Assembly: GCF_011682065.1 (NCBI RefSeq)
Contig: NZ_VUYU01000017.1
Span: 100,509-164,508, forward strand
Direction of reading: 5' to 3'
Length of the DNA stretch: 64,000 nucleotides
Source of the DNA: Massilia rubra
Lineage (GTDB): Bacteria > Pseudomonadota > Gammaproteobacteria > Burkholderiales > Burkholderiaceae_D
In this document: positions 55,485 to 63,885 of the stretch, in pieces
How positions within the stretch are numbered: position 1 is the stretch's first letter
How the letters are laid out: each line of letters begins with the position of its first letter
Program-made: the position numbers and the translations under genes
Notes under the pieces: generated by a model
What the model saw: the letters and a program-made list of their open reading frames with translations, nothing else
Told to the model about the DNA's origin: nothing
Databases searched by the model: none

Positions 55485-56765
55485 ATGAGCACAATTGGCG
55501 TCATCGGTCTTGGCTACGTCGGCCTCCCCCTCGTTGTCGAGTTCGCGAAACTGGGTCCGACCATCGGCCTCGATATTTCGGTCTCCAAAGTCGAATCCTG
55601 CCGGCGCGGGGTCGACCCCTCGCGCGAATTGTCGGACGAGCAGATGGCCGCGGCCGTGCACGCCGAGTACACCAACGATCCGGCCCGCCTGGGCGACGCC
55701 GACCTGATCATCGTGGCCGTGCCGACCCCGGTCGACATCGCCCACAATCCCGATTTCGGCCCGCTGATCGGCGCCAGCCAGGTGGTCGGCAAGCACATGA
55801 AGAAGGGCGCCACCGTCATCTACGAGTCCACCGTGTATCCGGGCGCGACCGAAGAAGTGTGCATCCCCGTGCTCGAAAAAGCTTCGGGCCTGAAGTGGAA
55901 GGATGACTTTTTCGTCGGTTACTCGCCGGAGCGCATCAACCCGGGCGACAAGGAACACACGCTCACCACGATCCTGAAAGTGGTCGCCGGCGACACCCCG
56001 GAAACGCTGGAAAAAGTGGCCACGATGTACGAGTCGATCGTCAAGCCGGGCGTGCACCGCTGCTCGAGCATCAAGGCCGCCGAAGCGTGCAAGGTCATCG
56101 AAAACACCCAGCGCGACCTGAACATCGCGCTGATGAACGAACTGGCCATCATCTTCGACAAGATCGGCATCGACACTTCCGAAGTGCTGAAAGCGGCCGG
56201 CACCAAGTGGAACTTCCTGAAGTTTTCGCCAGGCCTGGTGGGCGGCCACTGCATCGGCGTGGACCCGTACTACCTGACCCACAAGGCCGACATGCTGGGC
56301 TACCACCCGCAAGTGATCCTGGCGGGCCGGCGCATCAACGACGGCATGGCCAAGTTCATCGCCGAAACCACCATCAAGAACATGATCGCCGCCGGCAGCT
56401 ACATCAAGGGCGCCAAGGTCAACGTGCTGGGCCTGACATTCAAGGAAAACTGCGCCGACCTGCGCAATTCCAAGGTGGCCGATGTGATCACCGAACTGAA
56501 AACCTACGGCGTCGAGGTATTCGTGCACGACCCCTACGCCGATGCCGACGAAGCGATGCACGAATACGGCGTCAAGCTGGTCGGCTGGGATGAATTGCCG
56601 CGCGCCGACGCGGTCGTGGCCGCCGTCTCGCACCGCCAGTTGATGGCCACCTCGATCGAAGACTTCCAGAAGAAGTTGATCAAGGGCGGCGTGTTCATCG
56701 ACGTCAAGGCCGCCTTCGACCAGGCTGCACTGGTCGAGGCCGGCATCAAGGTATGGCGCCTGTAA
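55485..56765 (+). CDS. UDP-N-acetylhexosamine / UDP-sugar 6-dehydrogenase (TviB/WecC type)
   Basis: 426 residues. N-terminal GVIGLGYVGLPLVVEFAKLG binds NAD; VAVPTPV, STVYPGATEE, YSPERINPGD and KAAEACKVIENTQRDLNIALMNE follow; the catalytic Cys is in GGHCIGVDPYYL; the C-terminal UDP-binding domain has GLTFKENCADLRNSKV. It oxidises C6 of a UDP-N-acetylhexosamine to the uronic acid with two NAD+. With WecB and WecG nearby, UDP-ManNAc to UDP-ManNAcA is one option, UDP-GlcNAc/GalNAc the other. Confidence 0.9.
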   Translation: MSTIGVIGLGYVGLPLVVEFAKLGPTIGLDISVSKVESCRRGVDPSRELSDEQMAAAVHAEYTNDPARLGDADLIIVAVPTPVDIAHNPDFGPLIGASQVVGKHMKKGATVIYESTVYPGATEEVCIPVLEKASGLKWKDDFFVGYSPERINPGDKEHTLTTILKVVAGDTPETLEKVATMYESIVKPGVHRCSSIKAAEACKVIENTQRDLNIALMNELAIIFDKIGIDTSEVLKAAGTKWNFLKFSPGLVGGHCIGVDPYYLTHKADMLGYHPQVILAGRRINDGMAKFIAETTIKNMIAAGSYIKGAKVNVLGLTFKENCADLRNSKVADVITELKTYGVEVFVHDPYADADEAMHEYGVKLVGWDELPRADAVVAAVSHRQLMATSIEDFQKKLIKGGVFIDVKAAFDQAALVEAGIKVWRL

Positions 56766-57493
56766 AAGGCATCCTGGCAAGGCGGCGCCAACGCGGCGCC
56801 GCCTTGCTGCTGATGCTGGCCGTGGTGGGCCTGGGCGCGGCCTCCATGCTCATGGCGGGGATCGGCAAGACCGATACGCGCGCGCGACCGGAGCGGCGCA
56901 GCGCGGCCGCGCTGGCCCAGGCGCGCGAAGCGCTGATCGGCTTTGCGCTGGTCAACGGGCGCCTGCCGCGCCCGGCGCAGGAGGACGGCGGCGGACGCGA
57001 GTTCGACGGCCGCTGCGACAGCGAAGAGCGCTGCAGCGGCTTGCTGCCCTGGGTAACCTTGGGCCTGCCGCCCGGCGACGGCTGGGGCAAGCTGCTGCGC
57101 TACAGCGTCACGCCGGCGCTGAGCGCGGCGCCGGTCCATCCCACCGTAGCCTTCGGCACCAAGTCGATCGTCACGCGGCGCGACGGCCGGCTGGTGCGCC
57201 AGGTTGGCGCGGCGGCGTGTTCGATGGCCACCCAGTGCGGCGCCGCCGTGGTGTTTTCTTACGGGCGCGAGCATGGCGGCACCAGCGTGCACGGCGTGCG
57301 CCAGCCCGGCACGTCCCTCACCAATGCCGATGAGCGCTTCAACGCGCTCGCCACCACCACCTTCATCGAACGCCCCCTGAGCCGCGATCCGCTGGCCGCC
57401 GGCGGCGAGTTCGACGACCAACTGGTGCTGTTGCCGGTCGGCGTACTGTTTAATCGCATGAGCCTTGCGCGCATCTTGCCGCAGAGCGAGTAG
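56753..57493 (+). CDS. Prepilin-like exported membrane-anchored protein
   Basis: 246 residues whose start overlaps the dehydrogenase end by 13 bases. The N-terminus RRRQRGAALLLMLAVVGLGAASML has the basic stretch and long hydrophobic helix of type IV pilin-like proteins, but no Glu at position 5 after the Gly. The periplasmic part has REALIGFALVNGRLPRPAQE, a segment I know from uncharacterised pilin-like proteins, and four cysteines. Not recognised further. Its place between sugar-nucleotide genes is odd. Confidence 0.6.
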   Translation: MAPVKGILARRRQRGAALLLMLAVVGLGAASMLMAGIGKTDTRARPERRSAAALAQAREALIGFALVNGRLPRPAQEDGGGREFDGRCDSEERCSGLLPWVTLGLPPGDGWGKLLRYSVTPALSAAPVHPTVAFGTKSIVTRRDGRLVRQVGAAACSMATQCGAAVVFSYGREHGGTSVHGVRQPGTSLTNADERFNALATTTFIERPLSRDPLAAGGEFDDQLVLLPVGVLFNRMSLARILPQSE

Positions 57494-57537
57494 GGCGGCC
57501 ACGGGCTGCCTTCACCTTTTTTCGAAAGCGTCACATC

Positions 57538-58536
57538 ATGAAAATTCTTGTTACCGGCGGCCTGGGCTACATCGGCTCGCATACCTGTGTCGAACTGATC
57601 AAGGCCGGCCATGAGCCGATCGCGTTTGACAACCTGTCCAACAGCCAGCGCAGCGTGCTCGAGCGCGTGCAGCGCATCAGCGGCCAGCCACTGGCCTTCA
57701 TCGAGGGCGACATCCGCGATGGCGCCGCCCTCGACGCCGTCTTCCAGGCGCACCGGATTGACGCCGTGATCCATTTCGCCGGCCTGAAAGCGGTCGGCGA
57801 GTCGGTGTCGCAACCGCTGCGCTACTACGACAACAACGTGACCGGTTCGCTGGCGCTGTTCGACGCCATGGCGCGCCACGACGTCAAGTCGCTGGTGTTC
57901 AGCTCCTCGGCCACGGTGTACGGCGACCCGGTCTCGGTGCCGATCAAGGAAGATTTTGCCTTGTCGGCCACCAATCCCTACGGCCGTAGCAAGCTGATCA
58001 TTGAAGACATGCTGCGCGACCTGATCAAGGCCGACCCGAGCTGGCGCATCGCGCTGCTGCGCTACTTCAACCCGGTCGGCGCCCACGAGAGCGGCTTGAT
58101 CGGTGAAGAGCCGAACGGCATCCCCAACAACCTGCTGCCGTACATTGCGCAAGTGGCCGAAGGGCGGCGCGAGTTCCTGTCGGTGTACGGGGGCGATTAT
58201 CCGACCCCGGACGGCACCGGCATGCGCGATTACATCCACGTTGTCGACCTGGCAATCGGCCATGTCAAAACCTTAAGCAAGCTGGCGACAGGTCCCGGCA
58301 TTGTTACGTACAATCTTGGCACCGGGCGCGGCAACAGCGTGCTGGAAATGGTGCGCGCGTTCGAACAGGCCAGCGGCAAGCAAGTGCCCTACCGGATCGT
58401 GGCGCGCCGCCCCGGCGATATCGCCGCCTGCTACGCCGACGCCAGCTTCGCCGAAAGCGAGCTCGGCTGGAAGGCGGAGCGCGACGTGGCCCAGATGTGC
58501 GCCGACGCATGGCGCTGGCAATCCCTGCCCAAGTAA
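57538..58536 (+). CDS. galE: UDP-glucose 4-epimerase
   Basis: 332 residues, normal GalE length. NAD motif GGLGYIGSHTCVELI at 7-21, FAGLKAVGES, SSSATVYGDP and the catalytic Y-x-x-x-K in NPYGRSK, then LRYFNPVGAHESGLIGEEPNGIPNNL (in part) and RDYIHVVDLAIGH. It interconverts UDP-glucose and UDP-galactose (possibly N-acetyl forms), feeding the EPS glycosyltransferases. Confidence 0.95.
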   Translation: MKILVTGGLGYIGSHTCVELIKAGHEPIAFDNLSNSQRSVLERVQRISGQPLAFIEGDIRDGAALDAVFQAHRIDAVIHFAGLKAVGESVSQPLRYYDNNVTGSLALFDAMARHDVKSLVFSSSATVYGDPVSVPIKEDFALSATNPYGRSKLIIEDMLRDLIKADPSWRIALLRYFNPVGAHESGLIGEEPNGIPNNLLPYIAQVAEGRREFLSVYGGDYPTPDGTGMRDYIHVVDLAIGHVKTLSKLATGPGIVTYNLGTGRGNSVLEMVRAFEQASGKQVPYRIVARRPGDIAACYADASFAESELGWKAERDVAQMCADAWRWQSLPK

Positions 58537-58579
58537 TGTTTGAGCGCATGCTCGACGAACAAACTAAGGAAAGAACTCC

Positions 58580-59725
58580 ATGAAAGCGATGATCCTGGCC
58601 GCTGGTAAAGGCACCCGTGTGCGTCCCCTGACCTATGATTTGCCCAAGCCGATGATCCCGATCCTGGGCAAGCCGGTGATGGCTTACCTGGTCGAGCACC
58701 TGGCCAAGTACGGCATCACCGAAATCATGGTCAACGTCAGTTATCTGCACGAAAAGATCGAAGAGTATTTCGGCGAAGGGCACCAGTTCGGGGTCCAGAT
58801 CGGCTACTCCTTCGAAGGCTACACCAACGATGAAGGCGAGGTCGTGCCGCAGCCGATCGGCTCGGCCGGCGGCATGAAGAAGATCCAGGAGTTCGGCGGC
58901 TTCTTCGACGACACCACCATCGTGCTGTGCGGCGACGCCCTGATCGACCTCGACCTCAAATCGGCCCTGTTCGAGCACCGCCGCAAGGGCGCGCTGTGCT
59001 CGGTCATCACCAAGGAAGTGCCGTGGGATAAGGTGTCGAGCTACGGCGTGGTGGTCACCGACAAGGATGGCCGCATCACCGAGTTCCAGGAAAAGCCGTC
59101 CGAAGCCGAGGCCAAGTCGAACTTCATCAGCACCGGCATCTATATTTTCGAGCCGCAGGTGATCGACCTGATTCCCTCCGGCGTGCCGTTCGACATCGGC
59201 TCCGAACTGTTCCCGCTGCTGGCCAAGGAAGGCATGCCGTTCTACGCGCAGACGCGCGGGTTCAACTGGATCGACATCGGCAGCGTGTCCGACTACTGGC
59301 AGACCCTGCAAAACGTGCTGCTGGGCGAAGTCGCCCACATGGACGTGCCCGGCATCCAGGTCGAAGACGGCCTGTGGGTGGGCCTGAACACCCGCATCGA
59401 CTGGCAAGGCACGACCATCGAAGGGCCGGTGTATATCGGCTCGGGCGCCTGCATCGAGGCCGGCGTGACCATCATCGGCCCGAGCTGGATCGGGCATGGC
59501 AGCCACATTTGCGAAGGCGCCAAGATCGTGCGCAGTGTGTTGTTCGAATACACACGGGTCTTGCGCGATGTAACTTTAGATGAAATGATCGTCTTTAAGG
59601 ATTACAGTGTGGATCGGGCCGGCGAAATGAAGCACGTGTCGGAGTATGCCTCGGACGAGTGGGTCAATGCGCGCGACCGCCGCTTTACCCGGCGCACCGA
59701 TGCGCCGCTGGAAGCGGTCAAGTAA
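58580..59725 (+). CDS. NDP-sugar pyrophosphorylase with left-handed beta-helix
   Basis: 381 residues. Signature MILAAGKGTRVRPLTYDLPKP at the start (in part: LAAGKGTRVRPLT and KPMIPILGKPV), then CGDALIDLD and EFQEKPSE of the nucleotidyltransferase fold, and hexapeptide repeats from about 265 (VYIGSGACIEAGVTIIGPSWIG). It makes an NDP-sugar from sugar-1-phosphate and NTP; a mannose-1-phosphate guanylyltransferase-like or glucose-1-phosphate role is possible. GGAA is 9 bases upstream of the ATG. Confidence 0.87.
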   Translation: MKAMILAAGKGTRVRPLTYDLPKPMIPILGKPVMAYLVEHLAKYGITEIMVNVSYLHEKIEEYFGEGHQFGVQIGYSFEGYTNDEGEVVPQPIGSAGGMKKIQEFGGFFDDTTIVLCGDALIDLDLKSALFEHRRKGALCSVITKEVPWDKVSSYGVVVTDKDGRITEFQEKPSEAEAKSNFISTGIYIFEPQVIDLIPSGVPFDIGSELFPLLAKEGMPFYAQTRGFNWIDIGSVSDYWQTLQNVLLGEVAHMDVPGIQVEDGLWVGLNTRIDWQGTTIEGPVYIGSGACIEAGVTIIGPSWIGHGSHICEGAKIVRSVLFEYTRVLRDVTLDEMIVFKDYSVDRAGEMKHVSEYASDEWVNARDRRFTRRTDAPLEAVK

Positions 59726-59791
59726 GGCCACGCCTTGAGCACCGGGCGGCACATAAAAACAGCAGCATAAAAACGACCTGAAAGAGATGCA

Positions 59792-61219
59792 ATGAAAATC
59801 TACCCAGTGATCCTGTCCGGTGGCGCGGGAACGCGCTTGTGGCCCTTGTCGCGCGCGGTGCTGCCCAAGCAGTTGCTGCCCCTGGTGACCGACAAGACCA
59901 TGCTGCAAGACACCGTCCTGCGCGTGGCCGGCTGGCCCGAGCTGATGGCGCCGCTGGTGGTGTGCGGCAACGAGCACCGCTTCCTGGTGGCCGAGCAATT
60001 GCGCGAAATCGGCGTGACCCCGCTCGGCATCCTGCTCGAACCGGTCGGGCGCAACACCGCCCCGGCGGTGGCCGCCGCCGCCAATTACCTGCGCGCCATC
60101 GATCCGGACGCGGTCATGCTGGTGCTGCCGGCCGACCATGTGATCGACAAGAACGCGCCCTTCGCCGAGGCGGTGGCCCAGGCCGCGACCCTGGTGGCCG
60201 ATGGCGCCCTGGCCACCTTCGGCATCGTGCCGCAGGCGCCCGAAACCGGCTACGGCTACATCCACCGGGGCGCACCGGCGGCCGGCGCCAGCGGCGCTTA
60301 CCAGGTCGACCGTTTCGTCGAGAAACCCGACCGCGCCAGCGCCGAGGGTTTTGTCGCCGACGGCGGCTATTACTGGAACAGCGGCATGTTCCTGTTCCGC
60401 GCCGAAGGCTACCTGCGCGAGCTGGGCGAACTCGCCCCGGCCATTGCGGTGGCGGCCGAAGCGGCCGTGCGGCTCGGTTACCGCGACCTCGATTTCTGCC
60501 GCCTGGACGAAGCGGCGTTCGCCAGTTGCCCGTCGGACTCGATCGATTACGCCGTGATGGAACGCACCCGCCATGCGGTGGTGGTGCCGGCCGACATCGG
60601 CTGGAGCGATGTCGGTTCCTGGTCGGCGCTGTGGCAGGTGCAGCAGGGCCGTGGCGCGGACGCCCAAGGCAATGTGCAGCGCGGCGATGTGTACCTCGAT
60701 GGCGTGAGCAATTCGCTGGTGCGCGCCGAGAGCCGCATCGTGGCCGTGGTCGGCGTCTCCGACCTGGTGGTGGTGGAAACGCCGGACGCGGTGCTGGTGG
60801 CGCACAAGGACCAGGTGCAGCGGGTCAAGCAGATCGTCGACCATCTGAAGTCGAAAGAGCGCACGGAACACTTGCATCACACCAAGGTGTACCGCCCGTG
60901 GGGGTATTACGAGGGCATCGACGCCGGCGAGCGCTTCCAGGTCAAGCGCATCACCGTCAAGCCCGGCGAAAAATTGTCGCTGCAAATGCATCATCACCGC
61001 GCCGAGCACTGGGTGGTGGTCAGCGGCACCGCGCGCGTGACCTGCGGCGAGAAAGTCAGCTTGTTGTCGGAAAACGAATCGACCTACATCCCGATCGGCA
61101 TGACGCACCGGCTCGAAAACCCGGGCAAGGTGCCGCTGCACATCATCGAAGTGCAGTCGGGCAGTTACCTGGGCGAGGACGATATCGTGCGCTTTGAAGA
61201 TATCTACCAGCGCGCCTAG
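59792..61219 (+). CDS. manC: Mannose-1-phosphate guanylyltransferase / mannose-6-phosphate isomerase
   Basis: 475 residues, the length of type II bifunctional enzymes. The pyrophosphorylase motif LSGGAGTRLWPLSR is at 8-21, with FVEKPD near 175 for sugar binding. The C-terminal ~120 residues are the cupin isomerase domain (RPWGYYEGIDAGERFQVKRI and MHHHRAEHWVVVSGTARV, each in part). It makes GDP-mannose, so mannose or a derivative is probably in the polymer. Last gene of the EPS region, followed by a strong terminator. Confidence 0.93.
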   Translation: MKIYPVILSGGAGTRLWPLSRAVLPKQLLPLVTDKTMLQDTVLRVAGWPELMAPLVVCGNEHRFLVAEQLREIGVTPLGILLEPVGRNTAPAVAAAANYLRAIDPDAVMLVLPADHVIDKNAPFAEAVAQAATLVADGALATFGIVPQAPETGYGYIHRGAPAAGASGAYQVDRFVEKPDRASAEGFVADGGYYWNSGMFLFRAEGYLRELGELAPAIAVAAEAAVRLGYRDLDFCRLDEAAFASCPSDSIDYAVMERTRHAVVVPADIGWSDVGSWSALWQVQQGRGADAQGNVQRGDVYLDGVSNSLVRAESRIVAVVGVSDLVVVETPDAVLVAHKDQVQRVKQIVDHLKSKERTEHLHHTKVYRPWGYYEGIDAGERFQVKRITVKPGEKLSLQMHHHRAEHWVVVSGTARVTCGEKVSLLSENESTYIPIGMTHRLENPGKVPLHIIEVQSGSYLGEDDIVRFEDIYQRA

Positions 61220-61232
61220 GCTTTGCCAGGTG

Positions 61233-61269
61233 CAATCAAGCAAGGGAGCTGCGGCTCCCTTTTTGATTG
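61233..61269 (+). terminator. Rho-independent terminator closing the EPS locus
   Basis: AGGGAGC, loop TGCG, GCTCCCT, then TTTT; outer arms CAATCAA and TTGATTG extend the stem across a two-base bulge. It begins 14 bases after the manC stop. Confidence 0.88.
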
Positions 61270-61613
61270 GCGCCCGCGAGGAGGGCGTTCGATTGGTTGT
61301 CAGACAACTTGGATGCTGCATTGCAATAGAGTGATGATGGCGATTTCTAGCGCGTCGGCGCGAGAAAATGTTGCCAAACACACTTAGTTACAACTTAGTG
61401 CTTTTTTCGTGTCCTTAAATTGACGTTTCCAGAAAATTTTTTATGTTTCTTTATAGATATGTTCGCGCTACGTTGGCTCAATATGCGCCAACGTCGCATA
61501 AAAATGATAAAAAAAAGCAATTTGTTAAATCCTGAAATAAATTTCCCCTGCAGAATTGTTTCTCCACGCATAGAATTCGAGCCGTTCTCCGAATTTATCC
61601 GATGTGAGGAAGT
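61270..61613. other. AT-rich gene-free stretch with an inverted repeat
   Basis: 344 bases with no supported gene. From 61380 to 61600 the DNA is strikingly AT-rich for this chromosome. A perfect 8-bp inverted repeat, ACGTTGGC and GCCAACGT with nine bases between, lies at 61470-61494. The stretch probably holds the promoter of the lipoprotein gene at 61614; horizontally gained DNA or a binding region for a nucleoid protein would also fit. Confidence 0.5.
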
Positions 61614-62045
61614 ATGTTTTTTAACGTATTCAAGCATGCGCTGGTCTGTGCCGGCATCTTTGCACTGACCGCTTGCGGTGGTGGAGAGCCAGTCGGCAGC
61701 ACTAGCGGCAGCATCCAGCCGGCACCGAATTCCGCACTGCAGCAGTCGCCTTCGCCATTACCTTCGCAGTCATCTTCCAGCGCCCCTGTCAGCGCCAGCG
61801 CCTTCCGCGCCACGCCGGCGGTCAGCGCGGCCGAGCGCGAAGCCGAGCAACTGCGCATGGTCCCCTACGAGCAAGCTTTTTCGATCGAGATGCAGCGCCG
61901 CGCGCAGGAGCGTCCCGAGCATCTGCGCGGGCAGGGCGAGCCTGCCCCGGCGCAGGCGGCCTGCGAGCCGGCGCGGCCGTCCGGCTGTCCCGCCAGCGCG
62001 CCCGATGCGGCGACGCTCGTGGTCATGCCCGCCCAGCCGCTATAA
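61614..62045 (+). CDS. Low-complexity lipoprotein
   Basis: 143 residues with a lipoprotein signal (VCAGIFALTACGGG; lipobox LTAC). The rest is rich in Ser, Pro, Ala and Gln (residues 30-70), followed by a charged helix (EREAEQLRMVPYEQAF) and a Pro/Ala tail with two cysteines. GAGGAAG lies 5-11 bases upstream of the ATG. Unknown function; 48 bases before the next gene. Confidence 0.65.
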   Translation: MFFNVFKHALVCAGIFALTACGGGEPVGSTSGSIQPAPNSALQQSPSPLPSQSSSSAPVSASAFRATPAVSAAEREAEQLRMVPYEQAFSIEMQRRAQERPEHLRGQGEPAPAQAACEPARPSGCPASAPDAATLVVMPAQPL

Positions 62046-62093
62046 TCGGCGCTGCGGGGCAAGCGGCCCCGTTCACCCGACCCTGGCCACTCC

Positions 62094-63116
62094 ATGACCC
62101 TGCGCGCAGCACTGATCCTGACTTTGGCCCTGGCCGCCACCACCGGCCAGGCCGGCGCCCAGGGCGCTTCGGCGCCGCGCCTGCGCCCCAGCCAGCTGGC
62201 GCTGGTCGTCAACGATGCCGAACCGAACAGCGTGGCGATTGCCGCGTATTACCGCAAGGCGCGCGCCATTCCCGCCGCCAACGTCATCCATGTGAGCATC
62301 CCCGGCAAGCCGCAGCGGCTCGACGCCGCCCGCTTTCACGCCCTGAAAGAGAGCATCGACAGCCAGCTTCCGGCCGGCATCGAAGCGGTGCTGATGGTCT
62401 GGACCGCGCCGTACGCCGTCGACTGCAATGCCATCACGGCCGCCTATACCATGGGCTTCGACCCTGGCCAGTGCAGCAATACCTGCGCCGCCAGCCGTCC
62501 CAGCGCCTACTTCAACGCCAGCTCGGTCCAGCCCGTGGCCGACTTCCGCATGCGCCTGTCGATGCTGCTGCCGACCGACTCGGTGGCGCAGGCCAAGGCC
62601 CTGATCGACCGTGGCGTGGCCAGCGGCTTTCGCGTGCCGAACGCCACCGCGTATTACCTGGTCACCTCGCAGGCGGCGCGCAATTCGCGGGCCGAACTGT
62701 TTCCGCGCGACGGACACATCGCCGCCAAAAAAATCCGCACCAAAACCCTGCACAGCGACGCGCTTGAGGGTGTGAGCGACATCATGGTCTACCAGACCGG
62801 CATGGCCAAGGTCGACAAGCTCGACAGCGTCAAGTTTTTGCCGGGGGCGCTGGCCGACCACCTGACCTCGTTCGGCGGCGACCTGTATGGCGCCAGCCAG
62901 ATGAGCAGCCTGCGCTGGCTGGAAGCGGGCGCCACGGCCAGCTACGGCAGCGTCAGCGAACCTTGCAATCATTGGCAAAAGTTTCCGCATCCCGTCATCC
63001 TGCTCAAGCATTACCTGAGCGGCAGCAGCGCCATCGAAGCTTACTGGCGCAGCGTGGCGTGGCCGACCCAGGGCGTGTTCATCGGCGAACCGCTGGCGGC
63101 GCCGTATGGACGTTGA
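62094..63116 (+). CDS. TIGR03790-like exported protein
   Basis: 340 residues with a signal peptide (LRAALILTLALAATTGQAGA). LALVVNDAEPNSVAIAAYYRKARAIPAANV (in part) near 35-64, LMVWTAPYAVDC and ATASYGSVSEPCNHW are the recurring blocks I associate with the uncharacterised TIGR03790 family. Four or more cysteines suggest a periplasmic fold with disulfides. The role is unknown. Its last 11 bases overlap the start of the next gene. Confidence 0.72.
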   Translation: MTLRAALILTLALAATTGQAGAQGASAPRLRPSQLALVVNDAEPNSVAIAAYYRKARAIPAANVIHVSIPGKPQRLDAARFHALKESIDSQLPAGIEAVLMVWTAPYAVDCNAITAAYTMGFDPGQCSNTCAASRPSAYFNASSVQPVADFRMRLSMLLPTDSVAQAKALIDRGVASGFRVPNATAYYLVTSQAARNSRAELFPRDGHIAAKKIRTKTLHSDALEGVSDIMVYQTGMAKVDKLDSVKFLPGALADHLTSFGGDLYGASQMSSLRWLEAGATASYGSVSEPCNHWQKFPHPVILLKHYLSGSSAIEAYWRSVAWPTQGVFIGEPLAAPYGR

Positions 63117-63627
63117 GCCTATGGACGTTGAGCCGCTGAGCGAATCCGGGCCGCTGCACGAGATCGGCACGCCCCATCCATGGAGCCGTGTTGTCGTCTC
63201 CACGCTCGGCTGGATTGCCAAGATCCTGGCCTGGCTGCTGATGCTGGCGATCCCCTCCTGTATCGGCCTGCGCATGTACCTGGACCGCGCCGAGCCCTTG
63301 CCGGATATGCTCGGTTGCTACCAGTCCGCCTACGATACCGTGTGTTTCATGCCGGACGGTCATTTCGAGCAGCGCACGTCAGCGGGGGTAGTCCACAACA
63401 CCGGAACGTTTACCATATACGTCGACGGCTCGGGCGTGATGGAAGCACGCTATTTCGTCGACGTATGCCCCTGGTGCGACGGGACCCCCGCAGACCGCGA
63501 GGAGGTCATCCAGCCCCTCGATGAGCCGCTCATCGGCCCCAACTTCAGGCGCGGCCCAATGGGCGGCAAGGAAGTCACGTACAAGAAGAAATCCGCCGAC
63601 GGCTCCCCGGCCCCTTCGCGCTATTGA
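63106..63627 (+). CDS. Single-pass membrane protein of unknown function
   Basis: 173 residues. One hydrophobic helix (ILAWLLMLAIPSCIGLRMYL, near 40-60) divides a short acidic N-terminus from a periplasmic part with CYQSAYDTVCF and CPWCDG, four cysteines that could form two disulfides or a CxxC site. A 15-bp tandem duplication (63105-63134) doubles the start, so MDVEP occurs twice; translation may begin at 63106 or 63121. It overlaps the gene before it. Confidence 0.6.
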   Translation: MDVEPMDVEPLSESGPLHEIGTPHPWSRVVVSTLGWIAKILAWLLMLAIPSCIGLRMYLDRAEPLPDMLGCYQSAYDTVCFMPDGHFEQRTSAGVVHNTGTFTIYVDGSGVMEARYFVDVCPWCDGTPADREEVIQPLDEPLIGPNFRRGPMGGKEVTYKKKSADGSPAPSRY

Positions 63628-63826
63628 GCGCCGGCCGACGCATGAGGTCTTCATCACGGCGAAAAAACTGTCGGATGGCAGCATGCATGGCCTGGGCGGG
63701 CGCGCGCTCCCTGCCTGGACAGGGCGCACGCCCGCGAACTCGGCATCGCGGCCGGGCTGGCCGGGATCCACGCCGTGCGCCAGTTGACTTGTCGTGGCTG
63801 GAACGATTGATCGGTTGCGCGGCAAA

Positions 63827-63846
63827 CCTCGCCCTTCAGGGCGGGG
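63827..63846 (-). repeat. Hairpin at the end of an IS200/IS605-type element
   Basis: CCTCGCCC, loop TTCA, GGGCGGGG form an 8-bp stem with one G-T pair, 40 bases past the transposase stop. Subterminal hairpins of this kind are the recognition ends of IS200/IS605 elements; it could also serve as a terminator. Confidence 0.6.
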
Positions 63847-63857
63847 TCAAGAGCGCG

Positions 63858-63872
63858 GACGGCGCAGCCGTC
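63858..63872 (-). repeat. Short perfect hairpin after the IS200/IS605 transposase
   Basis: GACGGC, loop GCA, GCCGTC, between the transposase stop and the larger hairpin at 63827-63846. Confidence 0.5.
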
Positions 63873-63885
63873 TGGTTTGGTGCGT

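Noticed and set aside
63379..63825. A 148-codon minus-strand frame near the right edge
   Set aside because: Antisense to the membrane protein gene, no family features.
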